From: Cystobacter fuscus DSM 2262
GTDB lineage: Bacteria; Myxococcota; Myxococcia; Myxococcales; Myxococcaceae
NCBI RefSeq assembly: GCF_000335475.2
Contig: NZ_ANAH02000018.1
Span: forward strand, 124,001 to 188,000
DNA length: 64,000 nt
Direction of reading: 5' to 3'
A model generated the notes under the pieces. The model was not told where the DNA came from. It searched no databases and worked only from the letters and a program-made list of their open reading frames with translations. The translations under genes and the position numbers were made by a program. Shown here in pieces: positions 43,201-52,322 of this stretch (within the stretch, counting starts at the first letter, position 1; every line of letters begins with the position of its first letter).

Positions 43201-45562
43201 CCTCCCAGCTCCGTTCGGTGAGCGGCTCCATCGCCACGGAGAGGTACTCCCGCGCCGCGGCGTAGGCCATTGAGGACCGGGCCCTCTTCGCGGCCTCCAT
43301 GTTCATCCGCACCAGCGCGAGCCGTTCCGCTTCATCCGTCATCAACGCGCGCCCGAGGTTCGACTGACGCACGAGCTCGAAGACCCGCTCGCTACGCTCC
43401 TGCTCCGTCGCGTTCGCGAGCATCAACCGGCTGATCCGCAGATGGGCGGCCTGGCGCTCATTCTCGCCGATGAGCGCATATGCCGCCTGCTGCACTCGAT
43501 CGTGCATGAACTTGTAGTCGTGGACCAGCAGCGAGTCCTCGCCCCCCTTCTCCTCGGTCCTCACCTCCGGCTCCGATGCCGTGAGAAGGAACCCCGCCTG
43601 GAGGGCCGGTGTGAGCCGCGCCGCCGTCTCCGCGAGCGATTGCTCCACGATGGTGGCCAGCGTGCGCAGATCGAAGGTGTGTCCAAGACACGCCGCGAGC
43701 TTCAGGGCTTGTTGCGTCTGCATCGACAGCCGCTTCAGGTTTCCGACCATCAGCTCCACGACGTTGTCGGTAATGCCTTTCTCCTCGATGCGGGCGATGT
43801 CCCAGCGCCAGCGTCCCTCCTGTGCGTCGAAGGTGAGCAGTCCATCCTGATGCACCCGCTTGAGAAGCTCGTTGACAAACAGGGGAATGCCTTCGGTCTT
43901 GCGGTGGACGAGCTCCGCCAGCGGGCCGAGCGCCTCGGAAGTCTGTCCCACTGCGTTGGCGATCAGCTCCGTGGTTTGGTCCAGGCTCAACGGACCGAGA
44001 TGCAGCTCCTCGAGAACGGCACCGCCCTCGCGGAGCGAATCGAGGAGCATCGTCAGCGGATGGGCAGGGCCCACCTCGTTGTCCCGGTACGCGCCGATGA
44101 GGAAGAAGTGGCGGAGCTCATCGTCACGCATCACCAGCTCGATGAGTTTCAAGCTGGCGGAGTCCGCCCATTGGAGATCGTCGATGAAGAGGGCGAGCGG
44201 GTGTTGAGGTTGGGCGAATACCCGCATGGCGCTCTGGAAGACCAGGTTGAAGCGGTTCTGCGCCTCGGTCGGTCCGAGCTGCGCGACGGCAGGCTGCTCG
44301 CCGATGATGAGCTCCACCTCGGGGATGACCTCGATGAGGACGCGCCCATTGGGGCCGAGGGCGCTCAGCAACTGTTCCCGCCACTGATTGACCTGGGACT
44401 CGCTCTCGACGAGCAGTTGTTTCACCAGCGACCGGAAGGCGCTCGCCACGGCGGAGTACGGCGTGCTCCGCTGGAACTGCTCGAACTTTCCCGAGATGAA
44501 GTAACCCCGCCGAGCGGTGAGCGGCTTGTAGAGCTCCCGCACCAGCATCGATTTGCCGATTCCAGGGTGGCCCGTCACCAGCATCAGCTCGGCGCTCCCC
44601 TGGGCCGCCGCTACCCGGTCGAAGCTGGCGAGCAGCCGCTCCAGCTCCTTCTCGCGTCCATAGAGCTTCTGCGGAAGCTGGAACCGCTCGAGTGTGTCAT
44701 GCCGCCCGAGGAGGAAATCCTCCACGGTCCCACGCGCCCGAAGCTGGTTCAGGCACTCTTGCAGGTCGGCCTTGATGCCATGGGCGTTCTGGTAGCGGGA
44801 CTCGGCCGTCTTGGCCATCAGCTTCATGACCAGCTTCGAGACGGGCTTGGGGATGGCCGGGTCGAGTTGATGGGGCGGCGTGGGTTGCCGGGCGATGTGG
44901 CAGTAGACGAGCTCCAGGGGCTCCGTGGCCTGGAAGGGCAGCTGGCCGGTGAGCAGCTCGTAGAGCGTCACGCCGAGCGAGTAGAAGTCCGAGCGGAAGT
45001 CGATGGTCCGATTCATCCGCCCGGTCTGCTCGGGCGAAATGTACGAGAGCACGCCCTCGATGACGTCTGGAGTTCTCGGCGGAGTGCTCTGCTGGGGAAG
45101 CTCCGTCGCGATCCCGAAGTCGATGAGCTTGAGTTCGTCGCGCTCCGGGTTCCAGACGATGTTGCCGGGGTTGATGCTTTTGTGGATCAAGCCTCGCTGG
45201 TGAACCTGACCCAGCGCGTTCACGAGTTTGATCGCCAGCGTGAGCACTTCCTCCAGCGACAACCGGTGCCGCCGCAGGATGCGGTCGAGCGACTGACCTC
45301 CGAAGTCCTCCAGCACCATCACCCAGCGGTACTGGCTGGACCCCAGTTCGTGGGCCTTCACCACTCCCGTGGTATCCAGCGCGCGAAGCACGTCGTATTC
45401 GCGCTTGAACCAGGCAATCTTCTCCGGAGATGGATAGGCGGGCTTGAGCTCCTTGAGCACCACCGCCAGTCCGTCCGAATTCCGTACCCCCCGGTAGACG
45501 GCGGAGCCTTGCCCGTCGTGGAGTTGCTCCGTCACCCGATAACCGGGCATGGACGTGACCAT
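40217..45562 (-). CDS. Giant Ser/Thr kinase-like / AAA / GAF / histidine kinase hybrid
   Basis: A 1781-residue cytosolic signalling protein. Residues 8-275 are a Hanks-type kinase domain with K37 and LIDFG (146-150), but the catalytic loop reads HKSINPGN (127-134), so the usual catalytic Asp is Ser. An AAA_16 ATPase follows (about 300-560) with Walker A GHPGIGKS at 331-338 and LALFIDDLQWAD. A long helical TPR-like region fills about 600-1280. A GAF domain (about 1320-1470), a coiled coil, then HisKA with H1540 in AHEIKNPLN and HATPase_c (about 1630-1781, VEDNGVGLP, GLGLSLSYE) complete it. The architecture is common in myxobacteria and cyanobacteria. No response regulator is adjacent. Confidence 0.93.
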   Translation of the reverse strand: MVTSMPGYRVTEQLHDGQGSAVYRGVRNSDGLAVVLKELKPAYPSPEKIAWFKREYDVLRALDTTGVVKAHELGSSQYRWVMVLEDFGGQSLDRILRRHRLSLEEVLTLAIKLVNALGQVHQRGLIHKSINPGNIVWNPERDELKLIDFGIATELPQQSTPPRTPDVIEGVLSYISPEQTGRMNRTIDFRSDFYSLGVTLYELLTGQLPFQATEPLELVYCHIARQPTPPHQLDPAIPKPVSKLVMKLMAKTAESRYQNAHGIKADLQECLNQLRARGTVEDFLLGRHDTLERFQLPQKLYGREKELERLLASFDRVAAAQGSAELMLVTGHPGIGKSMLVRELYKPLTARRGYFISGKFEQFQRSTPYSAVASAFRSLVKQLLVESESQVNQWREQLLSALGPNGRVLIEVIPEVELIIGEQPAVAQLGPTEAQNRFNLVFQSAMRVFAQPQHPLALFIDDLQWADSASLKLIELVMRDDELRHFFLIGAYRDNEVGPAHPLTMLLDSLREGGAVLEELHLGPLSLDQTTELIANAVGQTSEALGPLAELVHRKTEGIPLFVNELLKRVHQDGLLTFDAQEGRWRWDIARIEEKGITDNVVELMVGNLKRLSMQTQQALKLAACLGHTFDLRTLATIVEQSLAETAARLTPALQAGFLLTASEPEVRTEEKGGEDSLLVHDYKFMHDRVQQAAYALIGENERQAAHLRISRLMLANATEQERSERVFELVRQSNLGRALMTDEAERLALVRMNMEAAKRARSSMAYAAAREYLSVAMEPLTERSWEEHYEETIHLHRELGELERLNGNHDRSEPLLRRALERARTPIEKAHIHQMLVIQFAMLARHQEALKEARNGLALLGIGLPEGDATAAMQAEFAEVQKNLGGRDPSSLLQLPPMSDPHASSMTRLLGTALATAYLLDQTLYTLLLLKSMNLQLRYGPHTESLDVFASYGFILDVMTGQYRSGYQFGLLGLKLSERLNNPASKCRVSFLIANNLAPWVEHLRTAYALHDVSYRAGLESGELRYAGFSLISRILYQLQEGRLLSQVRADQQQFLLFNEKIKNQFSVDSLLGTKLIVANLSGMTAGRLDFSMEGLTEEEFLIQCQANKSAPASCFFYVFKTMVLCHYGETSAALEASRNAERLIRAIANNAAVAQHIFYTSLSLAADYMKQSEDERQKSWARLEAHQKQMKQWAESCPANFAHMHALVAAEQAHLSGKDAEAVGLYEQAIALANKHGFPHQEALANELAARFFRKRGQEQRARELLDAAYYGYRLWGAVHKVKDLAAKYPHLREDTEEARPSAAPSGNTRPGASGALDLISLVKACQAISSEIVLDKLLSKLMGIVIENAGAERGILLLARDERLTVHVDAGQDARNASEAQALPMAADSYPSIAQGLINYVARTKESVILNDALHEGDFTRDPYVTRSEPRSILGTPLITQGQLVGILYLENNLTTGAFTQERLEFLRLLSHQIAISIQNALLYDDMEKKVEKRTEELRARNTDLQSALQHLRKTQLQLVQAEKMASLGQLAAGIAHEIKNPLNFINNFAELNVELIRELFDELKNNPSFSPRDIESMLADVLTNGERILEHGKRADDIIRSMMQHASGASGERQVTGVNALVDEYVKLAQHGLKGLEEQGGVLLERAYDGAAGEAELVPQDIGRVLVNLLNNAFYAIRERQLSVPRGQYVPRVTVRTRRQGQNVEILVEDNGVGLPAALKSRVFEPFFTTKPPGVGTGLGLSLSYEIVVQGHRGMLSVDGQEGQGATFIISLPSTIE

Positions 45563-45804
45563 CGTTGGGTTCTCCCTGTCGCTCTTTCCAGCGCCGGTGG
45601 CGCTAGGGGCCACTTGAGGTCCAGCGCGGCAATCTACCCGAGGAGGGCCGCGAACGGGTGCCACCCGGTCTGTGTGCGGGGCCGTGGGTCTGTGGGCACC
45701 TGCTGCTTGGGGTTCAACACCAGGTGATGCGGACCCACAAAGATCACTTGAATTCAACCCCGAAGACCGGGAAGGAGGCGTCCGCAAAGGAGCGTCTCAT
45801 CTCA

Positions 45805-47898
45805 ATGTACCTTCGTCACCTGCCCCTCGTCGTTCGCCGTACCGGACTGACCTTCGTCTTCGCCTCCGTCGTTGCCTGTGGGGTGAAGCCGGAGAACGAC
45901 CCCGAACCCCAAATGCAAACCGCCGCGCTCGTCGCGGGCACCCGGCTCATCGGCGTGCAGTCCGGCCGCTGCCTCGACGTGGCCCAGAACAGCCAGACGC
46001 CGGGGCAAGGGCTCAACATCTATGACTGCCACGGGGAGGCGAACCAGCGGTTCCTGTTCACACCCGAGGGCGAGCTGCGCGTGTTCGACGGCGCCTGGTG
46101 TGTCCAGCCCGCGACCGCTGGCGCCGGGGCACGGGCGGTCATCGGCGCCTGCACCGGGGCGGCCAACCAGCGGTGGGTCCGCAACGCCAACGGCGCGGTC
46201 ATCCATACGCCGTCCTCGCTGTGTCTCGACGTGTCCGACCAGGCCACCACCAACAGCTCGCCGGTGGTCCTCTGGACTTGCAACGCCCAGACGAACCAGC
46301 AGTGGTCGCTGCCGCCCGATGCCCAGCCCCCCACCGTGCCCACCGGGCTCACCCTGTCCAACGTGACGTGCAACTCGGCCACGCTCTCGTGGTCCCCGTC
46401 CACGGACAACGAGGGGGTCGCCTTCTACGACGTCTACCACGACGGCCAGCTCATGAAGAGCGTCTCCGCCGCCACGGTGTCGACCGTTCTGACCGTGGTC
46501 CCCGGCGCGACCTGGGGCCTGTACGTGAACGCGCGGGATGCGGCGGGCAACGTCTCTCAAGGCAGCGCCACGCTCTCCATCACCCCGCCGCCGTGCCAGG
46601 TGGACACCCAGCCCCCCAGCATCCCGACCGGCGTCACCGCCACCGCCTTGGGCACCAGCGTAACCGTGAGCTGGAGCGCGTCGACCGACAACCTGGGCGT
46701 GAGCGCGTACGACGTGTTCCGAGGGGGCGTGAAGATCGGAACGGTGTCCGGCTCTCCGCCCGGGACGTCTTTCGTCGACAGCGGCCTCTCCCCGAACACG
46801 GCCTACGCCTACGCCGTGCTCGCCCGCGACGCCCAGGACAATGCGTCGGCCCAGAGTCCGGCCGTGACGGTCACCACCGGCCAGGCTTGCACGAACCCCG
46901 TCTGCTCCGTCATCCAGGTCGCCACCGACACGGATATCCCGTGGGGACTGGTGAACCTGCCGGACGGCTCGGTGCTCTACGGCCGCCGGGACGCGCAGAA
47001 CATCGTTCGCCTGGACCCGGCGACGGGCCAGAAGACGTCGGTGGGAACCATCCCCAACGTGCAGAGCACCGACGGCGAGGGCGGGCTGATGGGGCTGGCC
47101 CTCTCCCCCACCTTCGCCAGCGACCGCTGGCTGTACGTGATGCACACCTCCCCGACCGACAACCGCATCGTGCGCTTGCGGTACGAGAACGGCGCCCTCG
47201 ACACCTCCTCGCTCCAGGTGCTGCTCCAGGGCATCGGCCGCAACAAGTTCCACAACGGCGGACGCCTGCGCTTTGGACCGGACGGGAAGCTCTACGCGGC
47301 GACCGGGGATGCCCAGAACGGCGCCTACGCGCAGGACACCAACAACCTGGCCGGCAAGGTGTTGCGGCTCAATGCCGACGGCAGCGTCCCGTCCGACAAC
47401 CCCTTCGGCAATTACGTGTGGAGCTACGGCCACCGCAACCCGCAGGGGCTGGCCTTCGATTCTCAGGGCCGTCTTTGGGAACAGGAGTTCGGCAACTCCG
47501 TGATGGACGAGACCAACCTCATCCAGAAGGGCGGCAACTACGGCTGGCCGAACTGTGAAGGGACGGTGTCCCAGGGCGGCTCGGGCTGCGCGACGGCCGG
47601 GTACATCGCCCCGAAGCGGACCTACTCCACGGCGGAAGGCTCCTGCTCCGGCATCGCGGTGGTCCGCGACGTCCTCTACGTGGCCTGCGCCCGCGGCTCA
47701 CGCCTCTACCGTGAGGTCATCAGCGGCTCCAGCCTGACCAACGTGCAGCAGTTCTTCGTCGGCACCTACGGCCGGCTGCGCACCGTCGAGCCGACCCCCG
47801 ACGGCAACCTGTGGCTGACCACCACCAACCAGGGCGACAAGGACAGCATCCCCGACAACAGCAACGAGAAGATCTTCCGCGTCCTTCTCGGGCCGTAG
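45805..47898 (+). CDS. Ricin-lectin/FN3/PQQ-type sugar dehydrogenase lipoprotein
   Basis: A 697-residue exported lipoprotein (signal peptide with FASVVAC lipobox). Residues about 45-175 are a ricin-type beta-trefoil with three Q-x-W-like repeats (NQRFLF, NQRWVR, NQQWSL). Two fibronectin III domains follow (about 178-270 and 275-365). The C-terminal ~320 residues form a glucose/sorbosone-dehydrogenase-type propeller with IPWGLVNLPDGSVLY, GEGGLMGLALSP, NKFHNGGRLRFGPDGKLY and SYGHRNPQGLAFD. It probably binds a glycan and oxidises a sugar, with quinone cofactor. ATG at 45805 gives the best signal peptide. Confidence 0.9.
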   Translation: MYLRHLPLVVRRTGLTFVFASVVACGVKPENDPEPQMQTAALVAGTRLIGVQSGRCLDVAQNSQTPGQGLNIYDCHGEANQRFLFTPEGELRVFDGAWCVQPATAGAGARAVIGACTGAANQRWVRNANGAVIHTPSSLCLDVSDQATTNSSPVVLWTCNAQTNQQWSLPPDAQPPTVPTGLTLSNVTCNSATLSWSPSTDNEGVAFYDVYHDGQLMKSVSAATVSTVLTVVPGATWGLYVNARDAAGNVSQGSATLSITPPPCQVDTQPPSIPTGVTATALGTSVTVSWSASTDNLGVSAYDVFRGGVKIGTVSGSPPGTSFVDSGLSPNTAYAYAVLARDAQDNASAQSPAVTVTTGQACTNPVCSVIQVATDTDIPWGLVNLPDGSVLYGRRDAQNIVRLDPATGQKTSVGTIPNVQSTDGEGGLMGLALSPTFASDRWLYVMHTSPTDNRIVRLRYENGALDTSSLQVLLQGIGRNKFHNGGRLRFGPDGKLYAATGDAQNGAYAQDTNNLAGKVLRLNADGSVPSDNPFGNYVWSYGHRNPQGLAFDSQGRLWEQEFGNSVMDETNLIQKGGNYGWPNCEGTVSQGGSGCATAGYIAPKRTYSTAEGSCSGIAVVRDVLYVACARGSRLYREVISGSSLTNVQQFFVGTYGRLRTVEPTPDGNLWLTTTNQGDKDSIPDNSNEKIFRVLLGP

Positions 47899-47910
47899 GG
47901 ATCGTCCCAG

Positions 47911-47946
47911 GCCCCCGGCGCCCTGGAGGCGCCCTCGCGTGGGGGC
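47911..47946 (+). terminator. Nested GC-rich hairpin
   Basis: GGCGCC (47917-47922) pairs with GGCGCC (47928-47933), enclosed by GCCCCC (47911-47916) pairing with GGGGGC (47941-47946). There is no T-run. It lies 13 bp after the lectin/dehydrogenase stop codon and may end or protect that transcript. Confidence 0.4.
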
Positions 47947-48083
47947 GGAGCCGACGTCGGCGAAGTTGTCCGAGGCGCCCATTGTGCCGGGTGACTTCGC
48001 CGACCGGAATCAATGCCTCTCAGCATGCCGCGGGTGCTGGGAGGCGTTGACGGCCGCCGGGGGCCCTCTCCACGGATGGCACA

Positions 48084-48491
48084 TCACGGAGAGACAATAG
48101 ACCAGCTCGCGTCTTTGATTATTCCGACATCCAGATTGTCGAGTTGTTGGAATGCCGCCTTGCTGAGTTCGAGCTTGTTTGGGGGGCACCCCGGGCACTT
48201 GTCCTTCACGGGCACCTTGATGGACTTCCCTTTATACGTGACAAGGACCAACTGTTTGCAGAGAGGATCCTTGTTGCTGTTGGCGGCTGTCCAGTAGTTA
48301 CGGGGTACGGCGGCGAGCATTTCCGTGGCGGCATTGATCTGGGTGCCGCAAGCTCCATAGCCAGCATCATTGTACCAGCTCAATATCCCATTCCCCTTGA
48401 AACTCACGGTGGCGGTGGCGGCGACGGCTGCCGTGGCGGTCAGGGTGATGATCACTGCCGCGAATCGCTTTTTCAGGAGTGCCTCCTTCAC
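48084..48491 (-). CDS. Expansin-like double-psi beta-barrel secreted protein
   Basis: A 135-residue secreted protein. After a signal peptide (VIITLTATAAVAATA) comes a single RlpA/expansin-type barrel: GILSWYNDAGYGACGTQIN at the start, then DKCPGCPPNKLELSKAAFQQL and VGIIKDASWSIV. The catalytic-like Asp of expansin and four conserved cysteines are present; the second, cellulose-binding, domain of true expansins is absent. It may bind or loosen polysaccharide. The start is GTG at 48491 with GAGGA upstream. Confidence 0.82.
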   Translation of the reverse strand: MKEALLKKRFAAVIITLTATAAVAATATVSFKGNGILSWYNDAGYGACGTQINAATEMLAAVPRNYWTAANSNKDPLCKQLVLVTYKGKSIKVPVKDKCPGCPPNKLELSKAAFQQLDNLDVGIIKDASWSIVSP

Positions 48492-48549
48492 AGGACGTCC
48501 TCGCCTATAGCACGAGCCCGTGCCAGCTCACCCGAGCCCTCGAGCCGCT

Positions 48550-49431
48550 TCAATCCCCGCCACCGCCGCAGCCTCCGCAGCCACCGCCGCAACTGCTCGA
48601 ACCGCCACAACTGCTCCCGCCATCCCCTCCGGACCCCCCGCCACCTCCCGACGCGGCGGGGGGCAGCAGGTAGTCACGCAGGGGATGCACGTCGAGGAAG
48701 GAGAGCGCGCCCATGCCGAAGAGACCCATGGCCAGGGCCACGTCGCGCGGGCGCATCGTCTCGGCACTGCCCTCGGAAGAGGCGGTGAGCCGCAGGGGCT
48801 CATGCATCTCGCGAAGCATCGCCAGCGCCTTCTGCCCGCGGCCGGTGAGCCGGTGGTCCCTGCCCAGGAAGAGCAGCCCGCACGCTCCCAGCAGGAGCAG
48901 CAGCACGAGCAGCTCCACGGGCTTCTGGCGAAGCATGCCCATCATCGCCTTCATCGCTCCGATGCTGAGCACCGCGCCGAAGAACCACAGGGGATATTGG
49001 GTGTACCCGGTGTCCTGCTCGGGTGTGCGCAGGAAGCCCCGCGTGCGCAGGGACTCCTCGAGCCGGGAGAACTCCGTCCGCGCCGCCTCGCGCAGTGCCT
49101 CGAGCGAGTTATAGCCGGCGGCCACCGCGGCATGTACGGCGCGCTCGATCCCCGAAGCCCCCGTGGGCGGAGCGGTGACGACGCTGAAGGCCTCTTCCTC
49201 CAAGCGCAGGGCACCGCCGTGCACGAGCGCCACCACGGCCGTCATCACCGTCGTGGCCTCTCCCTCCAGCGCGGCCACCTGGTAGGGGTCCATGTCCAGC
49301 TGGACCGCGGTGGGGGCGTCTCCCGGCTGGTTGAGCCATTTCTTCCAGAACACCGCCCCCACGAAGGAGAGAAGGAGGAACGGTCCATACAGGGTGAGGA
49401 ATTGCTGCCCATTCCAATCCAGTGGATCCAT
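48550..49431 (-). CDS. TIGR04222-type membrane protein with Gly/Cys-rich tail
   Basis: A 293-residue protein starting MDPLDWNGQQFLTLYGPFLLL. Two to three membrane segments (about 12-28, 165-180, 190-212) flank a soluble region with ALEGEATTVMTAVVALVHGGALRLEE typed as in TIGR04222. The C-terminal tail, GGGGGSGGDGG followed by several CGG units, is characteristic of this poorly understood family. ATG at 49431 is the family-typical start. Confidence 0.85.
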   Translation of the reverse strand: MDPLDWNGQQFLTLYGPFLLLSFVGAVFWKKWLNQPGDAPTAVQLDMDPYQVAALEGEATTVMTAVVALVHGGALRLEEEAFSVVTAPPTGASGIERAVHAAVAAGYNSLEALREAARTEFSRLEESLRTRGFLRTPEQDTGYTQYPLWFFGAVLSIGAMKAMMGMLRQKPVELLVLLLLLGACGLLFLGRDHRLTGRGQKALAMLREMHEPLRLTASSEGSAETMRPRDVALAMGLFGMGALSFLDVHPLRDYLLPPAASGGGGGSGGDGGSSCGGSSSCGGGCGGCGGGGD

Positions 49432-49615
49432 CGAGCGCTCCTGGGCACCCCCCCGGCCCTGGCACTCCGCCTGAACGGGGGTAGCGCGTGTCCCCACTCT
49501 ATACGGGGCCCGCGTGACGTTGCCGTGACATTCCCGGGACTCTTTCGCGAGGAGTTCGAAGCAGCGGACACCCTCGCGCGGACGCGGCGCGGGCAGGCCT
49601 CCCGGAGGCCCTCGC

Positions 49616-51202
49616 TCACGCCGCCACCTTCCGCCTGTGCTCCGCGAAGCCCGCGGGAGAGAGGTCGCTGGGATGAGAACCACCGCGCTCGGAGTCATCC
49701 CCCACGCGGAAGAAGGACACCAGCCGCTGCAGCGCCTCCGCCTGCGCCGACAGCTCCTCCGCCGTGGACGCCAGTTCCTCGGAGGCCGACGCATTGCGCT
49801 GCGTCACCTGGTCCACGAGCCCCATCGCCTTGTTGAGCTGCGTCACCCCGTCGGCCTGCTCCACCGACGCCGCCACCACCTCCTGCACCAGGTCCGCCGT
49901 CTTCCGGATGGAGGGCACGAGCCCCTCCAGCAACCGCCCCGAGCGCGCCGCCACCTCCTCACTGCCGGAGGCCAGCCCCGAAATCTCCCGCGCCGCCGTC
50001 CGGCTGCGCTCGGCCAGCCTGCGCACCTCCGTGGCCACCACCGCGAAGCCCTTGCCGTGCACTCCCGCCCTCGCCGCCTCGATGGCCGCGTTGAGCGCCA
50101 GCAGGTTCGTCTGGTAGGCGATCTCCTCGATGATGGAGATCTTCTCCGCGATGGAGCCCATGACCTCCACCGTCTCCTTCACCACCTTGCCGCTCGCCTC
50201 CGCGTCCCGCGCGCCCTGCACGGCCATCTGCTCCATCCTCCGGCCGTGATCGCGGTTCTGCGTGATGCTGGCCGTCATCTGCTCCAGGCTGGAGGTGGTC
50301 TCCTCCACGCTGCTGGCCTGCTCGCTGGTGCCCTGCGCCAGGTTATGCGAGGAGAGCGACACCTGTGCCGACGCCGAGGCCAACGCGTTGGCTCCCTCGT
50401 GTACCTCGCGGATGACCTGGGCCAGCTTGCGCACCATTCGCTCCAGGGCAATCAGCAGCCGGCCTGTCTCGTCCCGCGCGTCCGAGGAGATGCGCACGGT
50501 GAAGTCCCCCTCGGCGAGGCGATCCGCCACCCTCACCGCCTGTCTCAGGGGCTTGGAGATCGCCCGGGCGACGAAGAAGCAGAACAGCAGGCACACGGCG
50601 AGGCTGCCCCCCAGGACCCCGAGGATCCACTTGCGTGCGTCCTCGTGGGTGGCGTTCGAGTTTCCCACCGCCTTCTGGCTGGCCTTGTAGTTGATGTCCC
50701 TCAGCGTCCGTAGCTGGGTGTTCACGGCGTAGAAGCTGTGGTGCGAGTCATTGGTGATGAGTTCCAGCGCATCGGAGAACTTCTTCGCCCTCGAGAGCTC
50801 GATGCTCTTGTCGTGCTCGACCACGTAGTCCTTCCAGAGGATCCTGAACTCCTCGAGCGCGCGACGCTCCCCCTCGGAGGCGCTGTGCGACTCGAGCCGT
50901 GCGAGGCTTTGCTCGAGCTTCTCGAGGTCGTCACGCATCCGCCGCTCGTAATCGCGTTGGATCGCTTCATCCCGAGTGAGGCAGTGCAAGAGTTCCACAC
51001 GGCGGAAGCTCGTCGCGCGATCGGTGACGTCAGCGAGAAGCATGATGCTCGGCAGCCGTTCCAAGGACACCTCATCGGACGCACCGCGCATGGCATCCAT
51101 CCGCGCGATGGCGAAGAGGCCCTGGAAGGTGGAAAACCCCAGCAAGACGAGGAAGGCGACAAGGAGTTTCGAGGAGATACTCAGGTCGTGGAACCAGCGC
51201 AT
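49616..51202 (-). CDS. Methyl-accepting chemotaxis protein
   Basis: A 528-residue chemoreceptor. Membrane helices at about 10-32 and 190-212 flank a four-helix-bundle sensor domain (4HB_MCP). A HAMP domain follows (about 212-265, [20 protein letters not shown]), then the cytoplasmic signalling domain with its hairpin tip [20 protein letters not shown] in the conserved order. There is no CheW-binding neighbour, cheA or cheR in the window. The ligand is unknown. Confidence 0.94.
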   Translation of the reverse strand: MRWFHDLSISSKLLVAFLVLLGFSTFQGLFAIARMDAMRGASDEVSLERLPSIMLLADVTDRATSFRRVELLHCLTRDEAIQRDYERRMRDDLEKLEQSLARLESHSASEGERRALEEFRILWKDYVVEHDKSIELSRAKKFSDALELITNDSHHSFYAVNTQLRTLRDINYKASQKAVGNSNATHEDARKWILGVLGGSLAVCLLFCFFVARAISKPLRQAVRVADRLAEGDFTVRISSDARDETGRLLIALERMVRKLAQVIREVHEGANALASASAQVSLSSHNLAQGTSEQASSVEETTSSLEQMTASITQNRDHGRRMEQMAVQGARDAEASGKVVKETVEVMGSIAEKISIIEEIAYQTNLLALNAAIEAARAGVHGKGFAVVATEVRRLAERSRTAAREISGLASGSEEVAARSGRLLEGLVPSIRKTADLVQEVVAASVEQADGVTQLNKAMGLVDQVTQRNASASEELASTAEELSAQAEALQRLVSFFRVGDDSERGGSHPSDLSPAGFAEHRRKVAA

Positions 51203-51220
51203 GGGTGGGAGCGTGCTCCA

Positions 51221-51613
51221 TTATTCCAGACGGGACCAGGACGAGAGCCCGAGGGGAGGACGCCACGGGCACGGAGTGAGTGGCCACTGGGACCCCCAGC
51301 GCGGAGCATGGTCATCGAAGCGCCGCTCGGCGAGCGTCTTCCACATCCGCTCGCGCAGGCGATCATTCTCCTCGAGCAGTGGCAGGAGCGCCGAGCGGGG
51401 AATGCGGATGAGCGTCGAGGCCGTCGCCGTGTGGACGGTCGCCGAGCGGCGCTCGCGGGTGAGCAGGGCCAGCTCCCCGAACACGGCGCCGCTGCCCAGC
51501 TCGTCCATGATCTTCCCTCCCTGGGCCAGGACATGGACCACGCCGGCCTCCAGCAGGTACAGCTCGTCACTGGCACTTCCCGCCTGGAAGACGTCCCTGC
51601 CCGCGGGCAGCAC
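51221..51613 (-). CDS. Cyclic-nucleotide-binding domain protein, probably N-truncated
   Basis: A 130-residue protein with a CAP_ED-type domain: LPAGRDVFQAGSASDELYLL, MDELGSGAVFGELALLTRERRSATV with the phosphate-binding cassette (FGELALL...RSATV), then a helix. The only usable start is GTG at 51613, but the in-frame codons before it encode HGLAAHAELLV, which matches the missing start of the domain, up to a TAA about 85 bp upstream. The gene therefore either uses a non-standard start or has lost its N-terminus. The C-terminal 30 residues are Trp/Pro-rich and unlike the family. It lies 18 bp after... on the same strand as, and just upstream of, the chemoreceptor gene. Confidence 0.65.
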   Translation of the reverse strand: MLPAGRDVFQAGSASDELYLLEAGVVHVLAQGGKIMDELGSGAVFGELALLTRERRSATVHTATASTLIRIPRSALLPLLEENDRLRERMWKTLAERRFDDHAPRWGSQWPLTPCPWRPPLGLSSWSRLE

Positions 51614-51719
51614 GAGGAGTTCCGCGTGCGCGGCCAGGCCGTGCAGGGCGCCATCACAGGGGGGCCGCTTGGACGGGGCGTGCGCGAGGAGCCGTTATCG
51701 CGGATAGAGTGCTCGGACC

Positions 51720-52298
51720 ATGAGAGTCCCACTCGAGCTCCGCCGCGCCTACAAGCTGCTCAATCACGGACCCACCACGCTCGTCACGAGCGCCGCGAAT
51801 GGCCGCACCAACGTCATGGCCGCCGCCTGGACCATGCCCATCGACTTCGAGCCGCCCAAGGTCGCCGTCGTCATCGCCGAGGGCACCTTTACGCGCGAGC
51901 TGGTGGAGGACTCGGGTGAGCTCACCCTGTGCGTCCCCACTCGCGCACAGCTGGACGCGGTGTACGCCGTGGGCTCGGACTCCGGGCGCGACGAGGACAA
52001 GTGGGCGTCGTCGGGGCTGAGGGCCGCTCCCGCCTCGCGCGTGCAAGCGCCGCTCGTGGAGGGCTGCGTGGGGTGGCTGGAATGCCGCGTGCTGCCCGAG
52101 TCGGATGTCCAGCGCAAGTACGACCTGTTCATCGTCGAGGTCGTCGCGGCATGGGTCGAGGACTCGGTGTGGAAGGAGGGGGGATGGGACTTCAGCGCCG
52201 GAGAGGAGTACCGCCCCATCCACCACCTGGCTGGCGGCGTGTTCTTCGCCACGGGTGAGCGGATACAGGCGCACAAGCCCGAGGGCGCGAAGAAGTAG
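51720..52298 (+). CDS. Flavin reductase-like FMN-binding protein
   Basis: A 192-residue split-barrel flavoprotein of the DIM6/NTAB type: PTTLVTSAANGRTNVMAAAWTMPIDFEPPKVAV in two segments, then SGELTLCVPT and a later GWLECRVL strand. Such proteins bind FMN and reduce it with NAD(P)H or act as oxidoreductases for small substrates. It is divergent from the cNMP-binding gene. No partner monooxygenase is adjacent. Confidence 0.88.
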   Translation: MRVPLELRRAYKLLNHGPTTLVTSAANGRTNVMAAAWTMPIDFEPPKVAVVIAEGTFTRELVEDSGELTLCVPTRAQLDAVYAVGSDSGRDEDKWASSGLRAAPASRVQAPLVEGCVGWLECRVLPESDVQRKYDLFIVEVVAAWVEDSVWKEGGWDFSAGEEYRPIHHLAGGVFFATGERIQAHKPEGAKK

Positions 52299-52322
52299 CA
52301 GCCCCTGAGTGGGCGTTGAGCC

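Noticed and set aside
43442-45727. 761-codon open frame on the plus strand within the giant kinase gene
   Set aside because: It is antisense to intact AAA and kinase motifs and has no recognisable domain.
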